From positions 1-44,884 of the forward strand of contig CAITYL010000162.1 of NCBI GenBank assembly GCA_903896595.1: a DNA stretch of 44,884 nucleotides, in the 5' to 3' direction. The first letter of the stretch is position 1. Each line of letters opens with the position of its first letter. This DNA comes from an uncultured Lentisphaerota bacterium (GTDB taxonomy: Bacteria; Verrucomicrobiota; Lentisphaeria; Oligosphaerales; CAITYL01). Of this stretch, positions 32,988 to 40,186 are shown in pieces. The notes below the pieces were generated by a model. The model saw only the letters and a list, made by a program, of their open reading frames with translations, was not told where the DNA came from and did no database searches. Both the position numbers and the translations under genes were made by a program.

Positions 32988-34106
32988 ATGATGAACGGCA
33001 ATGACGCGCTTTTCAAGATGCGGGAGGGCATTGAACCCCGCTGGTTCAGCTTCGAGAATCGTCAGGGGTTGAAAGGCGCGGCAACCCGGGGCAATGACGG
33101 CCGCAAACGTTCCGCCTGGGCTCCGCTCAAAAAAGGCGAATCCTTGACGCTCGCGGAAATCAACGGCCGCTCAGGGGTGGTGCGTAAACTGTGGTTTGCC
33201 TTTTCCGGTGGACCGACCCCGGGCCCGGCCTGCCGGCCGGAACTCCTGCGCGGCGTGCGCGTCGATTTCTTTTGGGACGGCGCCAAAACCCCGGCGGTCA
33301 GCGCTCCGTTTGGTGACTTGTTCTGCATGGGACTGGGCAAGCTTTATGCCTTCGAGAATGCCCTTTTTGCCAACCCCGAAGGACGGAATATCGTCTGCCA
33401 TGTCCCGATGCCGTTTAAAAAAGGAATGAAGCTGGTCGTCACCAACGAATCGCCGGAAGATATCGCGTGGTTTTTTTACAAGGTAAACTGTACCGTGGGC
33501 GATCCGGTCGGCGATGATGATCTCTATTTTCATGCCTACTGGAAACGTGAGAACCCGACCACGGAGGAACACGACTATGAGTTTCTGCCCAAAGTCGCCG
33601 GGCGGGGGCGTTACCTCGGGGTCAACTTCGGCGTATGCGTCGACAAGGACAAGCTCTATGAAAAGACGTGGTGGGGCGAGGGCGAAGTCAAAGTCTACCT
33701 CGACGGTGACCACGCATATCCGACCCTCTGCGGCACCGGCACCGAAGACTATATCGGCACCAGTTGGGGCCAGGGCAAGTTCTGCCTGCCCTATTCCGGC
33801 TGTCCTTATGCCGACGGCGAAAAGATGGAATACGCCTTCTACCGGTTCCATCTTCCCGACCCCGTCTATTTCCGCCAGGACATCCGGGCCACCATCCAGC
33901 AGATCGGGAACGGCGGTCCGGAACCGTTGGCGAAAATGCGACAGGCCGGAATCCAGCTGCGGCTGGGCAAGGAAATCATCGAACACGTTCCGGACACGGG
34001 TTGTTGTTTCGAACGGCATGACGACTGGTCGAGCTGCGTTTATTTCTATCTGGACAAGCCGGAAAACGGGCTGCCGCCGCTGGCCCCCGTGAGCGCGCGG
34101 CTATAA
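32988..34106 (+). CDS. DUF2961 (GH172-like) glycoside hydrolase
   Basis: 372 residues from the ATG at 32988, preceded by AGGAA at 7 nt; an ATG at 32973 is a less well placed alternative. The family signature GTGTEDYIGTSWGQGKF is at about 249-265, preceded by VKVYLDGDHAYPTLC. DUF2961 proteins are the GH172 family, hexameric jelly-roll enzymes with furanosidase activity (alpha-D-fructofuranosidase, D-arabinofuranosidase activities are known). No signal peptide, so cytoplasmic. RRKSAWAPLKKGESLTLAEINGRSGVVRKLWF matches the family's N-terminal jelly-roll. Divergent from an AraC regulator, with which it probably forms a sugar utilisation unit. Substrate not deducible here. The protein is about the usual length for the family. 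Confidence 0.87.
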   Translation: MMNGNDALFKMREGIEPRWFSFENRQGLKGAATRGNDGRKRSAWAPLKKGESLTLAEINGRSGVVRKLWFAFSGGPTPGPACRPELLRGVRVDFFWDGAKTPAVSAPFGDLFCMGLGKLYAFENALFANPEGRNIVCHVPMPFKKGMKLVVTNESPEDIAWFFYKVNCTVGDPVGDDDLYFHAYWKRENPTTEEHDYEFLPKVAGRGRYLGVNFGVCVDKDKLYEKTWWGEGEVKVYLDGDHAYPTLCGTGTEDYIGTSWGQGKFCLPYSGCPYADGEKMEYAFYRFHLPDPVYFRQDIRATIQQIGNGGPEPLAKMRQAGIQLRLGKEIIEHVPDTGCCFERHDDWSSCVYFYLDKPENGLPPLAPVSARL

Positions 34107-34112
34107 GGAACG

Positions 34113-34268
34113 TGACACTCAAGCGGGGGCGCCGCTCCCGCGACCCCTGCCAAAGGGACCTGTCCCTTTGGAATCCCCTTTCAACAACGCCGGAGTGGAG
34201 TGCCGCTGTTAGCGTCCCGTTCTGCGTGTGGTCGCCTGTCGCGGCACGCAACTCCGGCGTTGTTGAAA
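34113..34268 (+). repeat. Family-3 element, copy D
   Basis: GCGGGGGCGCCGCTCCCGCG and CCAAAGGGAC..GTCCCTTTGG (10-bp perfect stem, 34150-34171) precede a long hairpin: 34179-34206 pairs with 34241-34268 (18 bp perfect, internal loop, 7 bp) around a 34-nt loop. A second copy is at 44733-44884. Confidence 0.85.
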
Positions 34269-34320
34269 AATACAGTATGAAAGCGGTGTCGAGCCACCGC
34301 CACTCCAAAGATTCCGGCGT
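34265..34320 (+). repeat. GAAAATACAGT..GCGGTGTC.AGCCAC repeat
   Basis: Abuts the family-3 element. Shares AAATACAGT, GCGGTGTC and AGCCAC spacing with 42673-42723 upstream of gmd. Confidence 0.5.
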
Positions 34321-34363
34321 GGCCGGAATCGGTCAACAATAACGTCCAATTTTAATTCAACGT

Positions 34364-34402
34364 TTCCCAAAAAGCCGCGCATGGGCGCGGCTTTTGGGAA
34401 AG
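34364..34402. terminator. Bidirectional terminator between DUF2961 and NRAMP genes
   Basis: TTTCCCAAAAAGCCGCGC and GGGCGCGGCTTTTGGGAAA form a stem of about 18 bp with T-rich flanks on both strands, between convergent gene ends. Confidence 0.65.
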
Positions 34403-34455
34403 GGGATTCTCAAGGGACGGAGTTCCTTGAGCGGGGCCTGGGGCAACGCCCCACA

Positions 34456-35682
34456 TCATGGCCACCCCGGCTGGAAGATGCTGATCAGCAGGAAGAGGTT
34501 CAGCGTGATCACGGTGGCGGCGACGATCCACAGGGCCGCTTGTTCCGGCCGGGTGTTGGCGTGGGTGCCCATGACCGTTTTGGAGGAGGTCAGGCGGATC
34601 TGGGTAATGATGGTGATCGGGAGCTGAATGCCGAGCACGATCTGGGAAACGATGAGCCCCTGGAACGGGTCGCGGACCACGAACAGGATGACCCCCAGCC
34701 CCAAGCCGAGGGTCAGGCCGACGCCGATCTTGGAGGAAGTGCCGCGAATGTCATATTCCCGGCCGAACATGCCGGCGCAAATGCAACCCCCGGCCATGCC
34801 CGCGGTGATACTGGAAGAGAGCCCGGAGAACAGCAGCGCCAGGGCGAAGACCAGGGCAGCGGCATGGCCGGCCAGCGGCTGCAGCATCACCGAGGCTTGG
34901 CGGAGATCGGTCACCACCGCGCCGACTTGAAAAAAAGTGGCGGCGGCCAGGATGATCATGGCACTATTGATACCCCAGCCGATGCCCATGGACACCAGGG
35001 TGTCGAGGAACTCGTAGCGGAGTTCGCGACGAATGACGGTCTCGTCGCTGCGGTTCCACTGCCGGCTTTGGATGATCTCCGAGTGCAGGAAGAGGTTGTG
35101 TGGCATGACCACCGCCCCGAGCACGCTCATGATGATGGGCATGGCGCCGAGCGGGAACGCGGGCATGACCAGCCCGCGGGCGGCGGCGCCCCAGTCCACC
35201 TGGACTTGCCACAGTTCAAACAGGAACGACAGGCCGATCAGGGAGACAAAGCCGATGATCAGTTTTTCCACCCGCCGGTAGGAGTTGGTGAGCAGAAAGA
35301 CCATGGACATGACGGTGACCAGCAGCGCCGCCGGCTTGACCGGAAAGCCGAATAGCAGGTTCAGCGCCAGCGCGCCGCCCAGGATCTCCGCCAGCGCGGT
35401 GGAGACGGCCGCCACCATGGCCGAGGTCAGGATCGGCCTGGCCAGCCAGCGCGGCAGGTGCTGGGTGGTGGCCTCGGAGAGGCAGAGGCCGGTGGCGATC
35501 CCCAGGTGGGCCGCGTTGTGCTGCAACAGGATCAGCATCAGCGTCGACAGCGTCACCATCCACAGCAGGACATACCCGTACTGGGCGCCAGCGGCCACGT
35601 TGGCGGCCCAGTTGCCCGGATCAATGAAACCGACCGTGATCAGGAGGCCGGGCCCGATGAATTTCAGGAACGAGCGGTTCAT
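34456..35682 (-). CDS. NRAMP-family metal ion transporter
   Basis: 408 residues, 11 predicted membrane helices. The metal-binding motif of TM1 is intact: DPGN at 21-24 (GFIDPGNWAANVAAGAQYGY), and TM6 carries MPHN (about 192-195, AVVMPHNLFLHS). The consensus of the family for Mn2+/Fe2+ proton symport is thus complete. Start is the ATG at 35682; a longer upstream frame is not needed. The start overlaps (ATGA) the stop of a truncated PEBP-like gene upstream on the same strand, an arrangement expected to give translational coupling. No metal-responsive leader is recognised. The location is the inner membrane. The transporter probably brings in manganese or another divalent metal for the carbohydrate-active enzymes or defence against oxidants. 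Confidence 0.92.
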   Translation of the reverse strand: MNRSFLKFIGPGLLITVGFIDPGNWAANVAAGAQYGYVLLWMVTLSTLMLILLQHNAAHLGIATGLCLSEATTQHLPRWLARPILTSAMVAAVSTALAEILGGALALNLLFGFPVKPAALLVTVMSMVFLLTNSYRRVEKLIIGFVSLIGLSFLFELWQVQVDWGAAARGLVMPAFPLGAMPIIMSVLGAVVMPHNLFLHSEIIQSRQWNRSDETVIRRELRYEFLDTLVSMGIGWGINSAMIILAAATFFQVGAVVTDLRQASVMLQPLAGHAAALVFALALLFSGLSSSITAGMAGGCICAGMFGREYDIRGTSSKIGVGLTLGLGLGVILFVVRDPFQGLIVSQIVLGIQLPITIITQIRLTSSKTVMGTHANTRPEQAALWIVAATVITLNLFLLISIFQPGWP

Positions 35683-35948
35683 CGGCCGAACACACCGTAA
35701 GTTTGGCCCTTGGCCAGCAGATGTCCGTTCGCCAGTTTGGGTTGGGGCGGCAGCCCCGCCGGCAGCGTCAGGGTGTCCGGCGGCAGGTTGAACAGCACCC
35801 AATGGGTCCAGACCCCGGCCGGGGGCTGGCTCCAAGACAGCGGCGACGACACGTTGCCGCCGCCACTACCGCCGGCATGTTTCAGGGGAATGGGCGTGCC
35901 AGCCACGAAAGCGGCACTAAGAACCGTTAAGACGGCGATGGCATTCAT
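35679..35948 (-). pseudogene. Truncated PEBP (YbhB/YbcL) family remnant
   Basis: 89 residues from MNAIAVLTVLSAAFVAGTPIPLKHAGGSG, a possible signal peptide. GGNVSSPLSWSQPPAGVWTHWVLFNLPPDTLTLPAG is the heart of the Raf kinase inhibitor/PEBP family (GxNxSPPLSW, WTHWVLYNIPPDT), but the segment normally between PPAG and WTHW (VKSxALxxDDPDAPGG) is missing, and the frame stops right after GVFGR, where the family continues with GYxGPCPP. It is therefore internally deleted and C-terminally truncated. It may be a pseudogene; alternatively it may survive because the stop overlaps the NRAMP start. The long frame upstream is not supported. Confidence 0.7.
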
Positions 35949-36052
35949 TTGCGAGGCACCCTCCCCGCCGCAACCGGCACCGGTCACCGGCCGCAACGCC
36001 TCAAAGTTAGCACCTGCCAAGCCCCGCGGCAACAGCGGGGGGCAAGATAATT

Positions 36053-36180
36053 TTGTCGAACGATGTTGGGGCCATCCTGTGTGACAGGCCACGAGTGGGA
36101 CGAAACGGGCGGCCTGCGAAATCCGCAAAGAGACAAAGCGGTCAGCCCCTGCTGTTGTAAGGGGTGGGTACGCTTGAGTG
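36053..36180. repeat. Family-1 palindromic element, degenerate copy
   Basis: Starts TTTTGTCGAACGATGTTGGG and later has GGCGGCCTGCGAAATCCGCAAAGAGAC, matching the terminus and core half-stem. Arms are diverged. The rest of the region 35949-36410 has no gene I can support. Confidence 0.55.
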
Positions 36181-36365
36181 AACGATTTTTACGCGCACCT
36201 GCCGCGGCTTCCTGGCCTGACGGTGTCCGCCGGATGCTCCTGCCCCGATTGCCACGGGGCGCTGACGTGGCCGCCATCCTCTTTGATGAGCCCGCCCAAG
36301 CTGCCTGAGCGAAAACTCCGCATACCCCCCACTCCGTGACCTGTTACCGCCGGCCGCCGGCGCGG

Positions 36366-36395
36366 TTTGCACCCCCTTGCCTGCACGGCTATATT
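36366..36395 (+). promoter_or_regulatory. tRNA promoter
   Basis: TTTGCA (36366-36371), 18 bp, TATATT (36390-36395), then tRNA start 15 bp later. A plausible sigma70-type promoter for tRNA-Arg. Confidence 0.45.
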
Positions 36396-36410
36396 TCTTC
36401 CTCTGTATTT

Positions 36411-36487
36411 GCGCCCGTAGCTCAGCTGGATAGAGCGTCTGTCTCCGAAGCAGAAGGTCGTGCGTTCGAATCGCACCGGGCGCACCA
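36411..36487 (+). tRNA. tRNA-Arg (anticodon CCG), CCA encoded
   Basis: Acceptor stem GCGCCCG pairs with CGGGCGC; D arm GCTC..GAGC; anticodon stem TCTGT/GCAGA around the loop CTCCGAA, giving anticodon CCG (reads CGG); T arm GTGCG TTCGAAT CGCAC; 3' end ACCA with CCA encoded. Stem pairing is complete with only G-T wobbles. 77 nt in total. Confidence 0.95.
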
Positions 36488-36524
36488 TTTATACAACCGC
36501 CGTGCATCGCCGGCGCCTACTCCA

Positions 36525-36558
36525 CCGCGCCAAACCGGTTTCCGGTTGGCGCGGTTTT
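36525..36558 (+). terminator. Terminator after tRNA-Arg
   Basis: CCGCGCCAAACCGG and CCGGTTGGCGCGG pair with one bulge, followed by TTTT. Confidence 0.7.
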
Positions 36559-36669
36559 GGGTTATAGATTGCGGCTCATGCAAGCCAGGGTTTCAGGGTT
36601 CAGGTATCAGCTTGCTGTCCCTATTCCTGACACCTAAAACCACACGCTTTCATCATCAAGGATGCTTCC

Positions 36670-37527
36670 ATGGTTTCCCAACGTTTCCTGCCGGTTCTGG
36701 AATTGGTGCGCCAGGCCGGGGTGCGGTCGCTGGAACAGTTCGGCCGGTTGGCCGCCGGCGCGGTCGAGTTCAAAGGGGACACGGATCTGGTGACCGTGGT
36801 CGATCGTGATGTGGAACAGTTCCTGCGCGACGGCATTGCCCACTTGTTGCCCGGCTATGCCTTCCTCGGCGAAGAGGGCGGCGCCACGGCCGCCGCCGCG
36901 GGCTGTGCCGGCACGGTGGTGGTGGATCCCATTGACGGCACCGCCAATTTCGTCCATGGCCTGCCGCAATACGCCGTGTCGCTGGCGGTGAAGGAGGCGG
37001 GCAGGACCGTGTTCGGCGTCGTGCATGCCCCCGCCCTCAACGTCACGTATTGCGCCGAGGCGGGCGCCGGGGCGTGGAAGAACGGCGCGCCGATCCACGT
37101 TTCGGCCACGCCGTGCCTGATCGAGGCGTTGGGCGCCACCGGGTTCGCCTGTGTCCGCGCCAAGCTCCACCCCGACAATCTGCCCATTTTCAACCGGGTG
37201 ATCTACCTGCTGCGCGGCATCCGCCGGCTGGGTTCGGCCGCCCTCGATTTATGCCTGGTCGCCGAGGGCCGGCTCGATCTTTACTGGGAGATTTACATCC
37301 AGCCGTGGGACATTGCCGCCGGCGCCCTGATCGTCCGTGAAGCGGGCGGCCAGGTGAGCGACCTCCACGGGGGCGACGCCTTTGAGGGTGGCCGCCAAGT
37401 CCTGGCCACCAACGGCCGCCTGCACGCCGCCTTCCTCCGCGACGGTGTCGGCACCGACGCCCCGCCCTTGTCGGACAGTGTTGGGGCCACCCTTTTGGAA
37501 AAGGGTGCTCCCCAAACCCCTTCCTAA
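36670..37527 (+). CDS. Inositol monophosphatase-family protein
   Basis: 285 residues. Metal-binding motifs: GEEGG (E68/E69), VVDPIDGTANFVHGLPQYAVSLAV (D86, D89 in DPIDGT) and QPWDIAAGALIVREAGG (D213 in WDIAAG). All expected acidic ligands for the Mg2+-dependent phosphatase are present. Relatives hydrolyse inositol-1-phosphate, 3'-phosphoadenosine-phosphate or fructose-1,6-bisphosphate. The last 16-odd residues (SVGATLLEKGAPQTPS) and the stop codon are encoded by an inserted family-1 repeat (from about 37478), so the natural C-terminus is altered; this tail lies outside the known fold. The gene lies directly after tRNA-Arg with a separate start. Substrate uncertain. Confidence 0.88.
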   Translation: MVSQRFLPVLELVRQAGVRSLEQFGRLAAGAVEFKGDTDLVTVVDRDVEQFLRDGIAHLLPGYAFLGEEGGATAAAAGCAGTVVVDPIDGTANFVHGLPQYAVSLAVKEAGRTVFGVVHAPALNVTYCAEAGAGAWKNGAPIHVSATPCLIEALGATGFACVRAKLHPDNLPIFNRVIYLLRGIRRLGSAALDLCLVAEGRLDLYWEIYIQPWDIAAGALIVREAGGQVSDLHGGDAFEGGRQVLATNGRLHAAFLRDGVGTDAPPLSDSVGATLLEKGAPQTPS

Positions 37528-37691
37528 AACTTTTGTACGTTTTTGCGGATTCCGCAGGCAACCATCGGTCTCAAACACAGCCAGTCGCGCGGGGGTTGCC
37601 TGCGGAATCCGCAAAGGTACAAAAAGGTTTGACGGAGGGTTTGGGAACCACCTTTCCTCCAAAAGGGGGTTCCCAACATCGGCCGACAAAA
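37467..37691 (-). repeat. Family-1 palindromic element, full copy B
   Basis: Best complete copy. Right arm TTGGGGCCACCC..GGGTGCTCCCCAA (37480-37515), then CCCCTTCCTAAAACTTTTGTAC, a perfect 22-bp central stem (37542-37563 with 37594-37615, GCGGATTCCGCAGGCAACC type) around a 30-nt loop, then AGGTTTGACGGAGGGTTTGG and left arm GGGAACCACC..GGGGGTTCCC. Outer ends CTTGTCGGACAGTGTTGGGG and CCCAACATCGGCCGACAAAA are inverted. The two arms are themselves related (about 70 percent by eye), so the whole element is an imperfect palindrome containing three hairpins. Confidence 0.88.
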
Positions 37692-37791
37692 CAAACCTGC
37701 GCCCCGGCGGGTTTGGTCTTGGCGCAATTGCCGGCGCGGTGCTACGTTTCCGGCCTGCAACCCGTTGAACCGTGGAAGGTCCTGCCGTCCC

Positions 37792-38664
37792 ATGCCGTTC
37801 CATCTTCGCCATGACCCGGACTGGCGCCATGCCAGTGCCGCCGAGCGGGCGGCGCTGACCGTTGGGGCGGACTCCGCAACCCCGCCTCCGGTGGCCGGCG
37901 GGGAGTTGCCGCAGGTTTGCCGGTTCCGCGTGACCGCGCCCGGCGTGGCGCCGACGCGACTGGTCTTTATCACCGACCTGCACTGGCGTTTCACCGACTG
38001 GCGCGCCGGTGAGGCGTTGCTCAACCTGATCAACGCAGCCGAGGCCGACTGGTTGTTGTTCGGCGGCGACCTGGCCTGTTACCTCGAAAACCTGCCGTCC
38101 GCCAAGGAGTGGCTGTCGCGGCTGCGGGCCAAGCGTGGCAAACTCGCCGTGCCGGGCAATTGGGAGCATAAGAAGTACTGGTTGCCGGTCGCGTATTGGC
38201 GCCAAGCCTATGATGACGTCGGCTTTCGCCTGCTGGTCAACGAGGTCCTGGTGCCGCCCGAACCGGAGGCGCCGGTGTTTGCCGGGTATGACGATTATCG
38301 GTTCGGCCGGCGCGATCCCGAACTGGCCGACGATCTGCTCCAAACCGCTCCTGGCCGGTATGTGGTCGGCCTCATGCATTCCCCCGCCACGGCCGGGCAT
38401 ACCACGGGGCATTTTCTCGGGCACTTGCTGCTGGCCGGACACACGCATGGCGGCCAATGGCGGCTGCCCGGCTTTGGCGCCGTCTACACCTCCACGCCCT
38501 ATGGCAAGCAGTTTGAGTACGGCTGGTTGCGCCGCTCCACGGACCAGGCCCAACTCCTGATCTCCTCCGGGCTGGGCGTCACCGGGCCCGGGTTTCTCCG
38601 CCGCCGCGTCTGCTGCCCCCCGGAAATCGTCGTGCTGGACCTGGTCCCGCCGGAACCGCCGTGA
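37792..38664 (+). CDS. Metallophosphoesterase (YkuE/LpxG-like)
   Basis: 290 residues. The five phosphoesterase motifs can be seen: VFITDLHW (about 58-65), LLFGGDLACYLE (about 90-101), VPGNWEHKKYW (about 119-129, GNxEH in place of GNHE), VVGLMHSP (about 189) and LLLAGHTHGGQW (about 211-222). These bind a dinuclear metal centre. The GHTHGGQ ending is typical of the YkuE/LpxG branch, which cleaves phosphodiesters of cell-envelope lipids such as UDP-2,3-diacylglucosamine. It lacks the N-terminal membrane helix of YkuE, so it is cytoplasmic or peripheral. I chose the ATG at 37792, with GGAAGG about 13 bp upstream; a TTG at 37765 in frame is an alternative. A family-1 repeat lies 100 bp upstream. 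Confidence 0.85.
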   Translation: MPFHLRHDPDWRHASAAERAALTVGADSATPPPVAGGELPQVCRFRVTAPGVAPTRLVFITDLHWRFTDWRAGEALLNLINAAEADWLLFGGDLACYLENLPSAKEWLSRLRAKRGKLAVPGNWEHKKYWLPVAYWRQAYDDVGFRLLVNEVLVPPEPEAPVFAGYDDYRFGRRDPELADDLLQTAPGRYVVGLMHSPATAGHTTGHFLGHLLLAGHTHGGQWRLPGFGAVYTSTPYGKQFEYGWLRRSTDQAQLLISSGLGVTGPGFLRRRVCCPPEIVVLDLVPPEPP

Positions 38665-38701
38665 CGGCAATGACGGGACAGAAGGGCATGACCGCACTTG
38701 G

Positions 38702-38800
38702 CTCACACGAAGGCACGAAAACACGAAGGCTTGAGCATGGTTGAGGATGCTCACAGCCTTCGTTTTTATTTCTTCGTGTCTTCGTGTCTTCGTGTGCGGT
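38702..38800. repeat. Foldback of CACGAAG nonamers at the start of the toroid gene
   Basis: CACACGAAGGCACGAAAACA at about 38703 pairs with the inverse TTCGTGTCTTCGTGTCTTCG (about 38774-38793), around GGATGCTCACAGCC. The gene downstream uses part of the right arm as its 5' end. Confidence 0.65.
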
Positions 38801-39876
38801 TTTTATTGTCCGCAGGCATCCGGTGCCTGGTGCTGGGATTGTTGCTCGCAGGAACGGGAGGGCGTGCCGCTCCCACCGAGAGCCGTCTGGCCACGGCGGC
38901 CAGCCTTGATGAGTCGCTGGCACTGGAAGCCACGGCGGCCATGCGCCGCGCCGCCACGCGCCTGGCGGCCATGCAGGGCGCGGACGGCGCCTGGGCCGGC
39001 CAGGCAACCGTGACCTCGTTGGCGCTGGTGGCCTTGCTCAACCTGCCGCCGGCGGTGGCGTTCGTGCCCGAGCCCGCGGCCGTGAAGCGCGGCCTGGATT
39101 ATCTGCACCAACAACTGGCGCGGCCGCCGGCGGTTGCCCGGCCCGGCACCGACACGCGGACCGCGGAGGGCGCCCCGGCCGACTATCCGGTCTTGGCGAC
39201 GGCGGTGGGCGCGCTAGCGCTGATCCGGGCCGGCCGGCCGGAAGATCAGGAGGTCTTGCGGGTCGTTCGCACCCGGCTGCTGGCGGCCCAGATCACCAGT
39301 GACGGTCCCGAGACCGGCGGTTTTCCACCGGCCCCCGGGCGGGCGGCCGACCCGGCCGTCACGGCGGCGGCATTGGAAACATTGTTCCTGACCGGGCCGC
39401 TTGATCGGCTGGCCGCGCCGTCGCGGCCGGACGCCGCGCGCGCCGCCGACTTGGCGGCGCTGGCGGCACGGCGCTATCTCCAGCGCTGTTGCCAGACCGG
39501 TGGCGCGCCGGCTGCGCATGGCGTTTTGGGACTGATGTATGCCCGTACCGCGGCGGCCGACCCACGGCTGCTGAATGCCCTGATCACGCTGTCGGTCCGG
39601 CTGGAGGAGCGCGGACCGGGCGACGACCTCTGTGCGGGCGGCGGCTACGCGGCGCTGTTGGCAACAGTCAAGGCCTGCCGCGTGTGGGAACGCAGTGTCC
39701 CCGGCGGCGCCGGCCGCCTGCCCCCCGGCTGGCGCGCCACGGCGACCCGGCTGTTGCTGGAACGGCAGGATGGCGATGGCGCGTGGCGTGGCGCAGCCGG
39801 CTCCGCCGGCTGGGAGAACCGTCCCGAACTCGCCACCGCCCTCGCCCTCGCCACCCTGGAACTGGCCACCCGCTGA
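38794..39876 (+). CDS. Secreted alpha/alpha-toroid (prenyltransferase/squalene-cyclase-like) protein
   Basis: 360 residues from a GTG at 38794, which starts MRFLLSAGIRCLVLGLLLAGTGGRAAP, a good signal peptide. ATG starts at 38698 and 38737 would add residues encoded entirely by a repeat element, so they are less likely; the native start may have been lost to the insertion. Two QW-like motifs are visible: LAAMQGADGAWAG (about residues 58-70) and LLERQDGDGAWRGAAGSAGWENRPELATALALATLELATR (about 321-360). This spacing fits the alpha/alpha-toroid found in squalene-hopene cyclases and protein prenyltransferases. The catalytic DxDD of cyclases is absent, so enzymatic activity is not expected; relatives in PVC bacteria are uncharacterised exported proteins. 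Gene is last before a repeat-filled gap. Confidence 0.68.
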   Translation: MRFLLSAGIRCLVLGLLLAGTGGRAAPTESRLATAASLDESLALEATAAMRRAATRLAAMQGADGAWAGQATVTSLALVALLNLPPAVAFVPEPAAVKRGLDYLHQQLARPPAVARPGTDTRTAEGAPADYPVLATAVGALALIRAGRPEDQEVLRVVRTRLLAAQITSDGPETGGFPPAPGRAADPAVTAAALETLFLTGPLDRLAAPSRPDAARAADLAALAARRYLQRCCQTGGAPAAHGVLGLMYARTAAADPRLLNALITLSVRLEERGPGDDLCAGGGYAALLATVKACRVWERSVPGGAGRLPPGWRATATRLLLERQDGDGAWRGAAGSAGWENRPELATALALATLELATR

Positions 39877-39919
39877 GCGCCCGCCGCAGGCGGGCGAGGG
39901 GCGGGGCGGGAGCATCGAC

Positions 39920-40154
39920 CGGTTTGTCGAATCGATGTTGGGAACCCCCTTTTGAGGAAAGGCGGTTCCCAAACCCTCCGTCAAACCTGTTTGTACCTTA
40001 ACGCGGAGGACGCTTCCGCCACAAGCCCACGAGCGCGAAGGCGATGATTTGCCAGAACGGCTTGTGGTGGAAGCGCCCTCCTGCTTAATATCCAAAAGTT
40101 TTAGGAAGGGGCTTGGGGAGCACCCTTTTTCAAAAGGGTGGCCCCAACCGACAC
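39920..40154 (+). repeat. Family-1 palindromic element, full copy C with exchanged core
   Basis: Left arm GTTGGGAACCCCCTTTTGAG..GGTTCCCAAAC (39937-39974), CCTCCGTCAAACCTGTTTGT, then a core unrelated to copies A and B: GCTTCCGCCACAAGCC (40012-40027) pairs with GGCTTGTGGTGGAAGC (40059-40074, one G-T pair) around a 31-nt loop. It ends with CAAAAGTTTTAGGAAGGGGC and right arm GGGGAGCACCC..GGGTGGCCCCAACC. It fills most of the gap between the toroid gene and fcl. Confidence 0.85.
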
Positions 40155-40186
40155 ACTTGCCCCCCCCAATAGTCGTACCTTTGCGC

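Noticed and set aside
34107-34300. rRNA, tmRNA or other catalogued ncRNA at the family-3 hairpins
   Set aside because: No matching conserved motifs; hairpin conservation alone cannot name a known RNA.
37249-38754. 501-residue minus-strand frame
   Set aside because: Antisense to the phosphatase and phosphoesterase genes and reads through a repeat.
9031-40154. Integron attC array
   Set aside because: No integrase, and the elements do not alternate with single-gene cassettes; conserved attC core sites GTTRRRY are not evident.
9031-40154. Retron or diversity-generating retroelement
   Set aside because: No reverse transcriptase gene in the window; hairpins alone do not support either.
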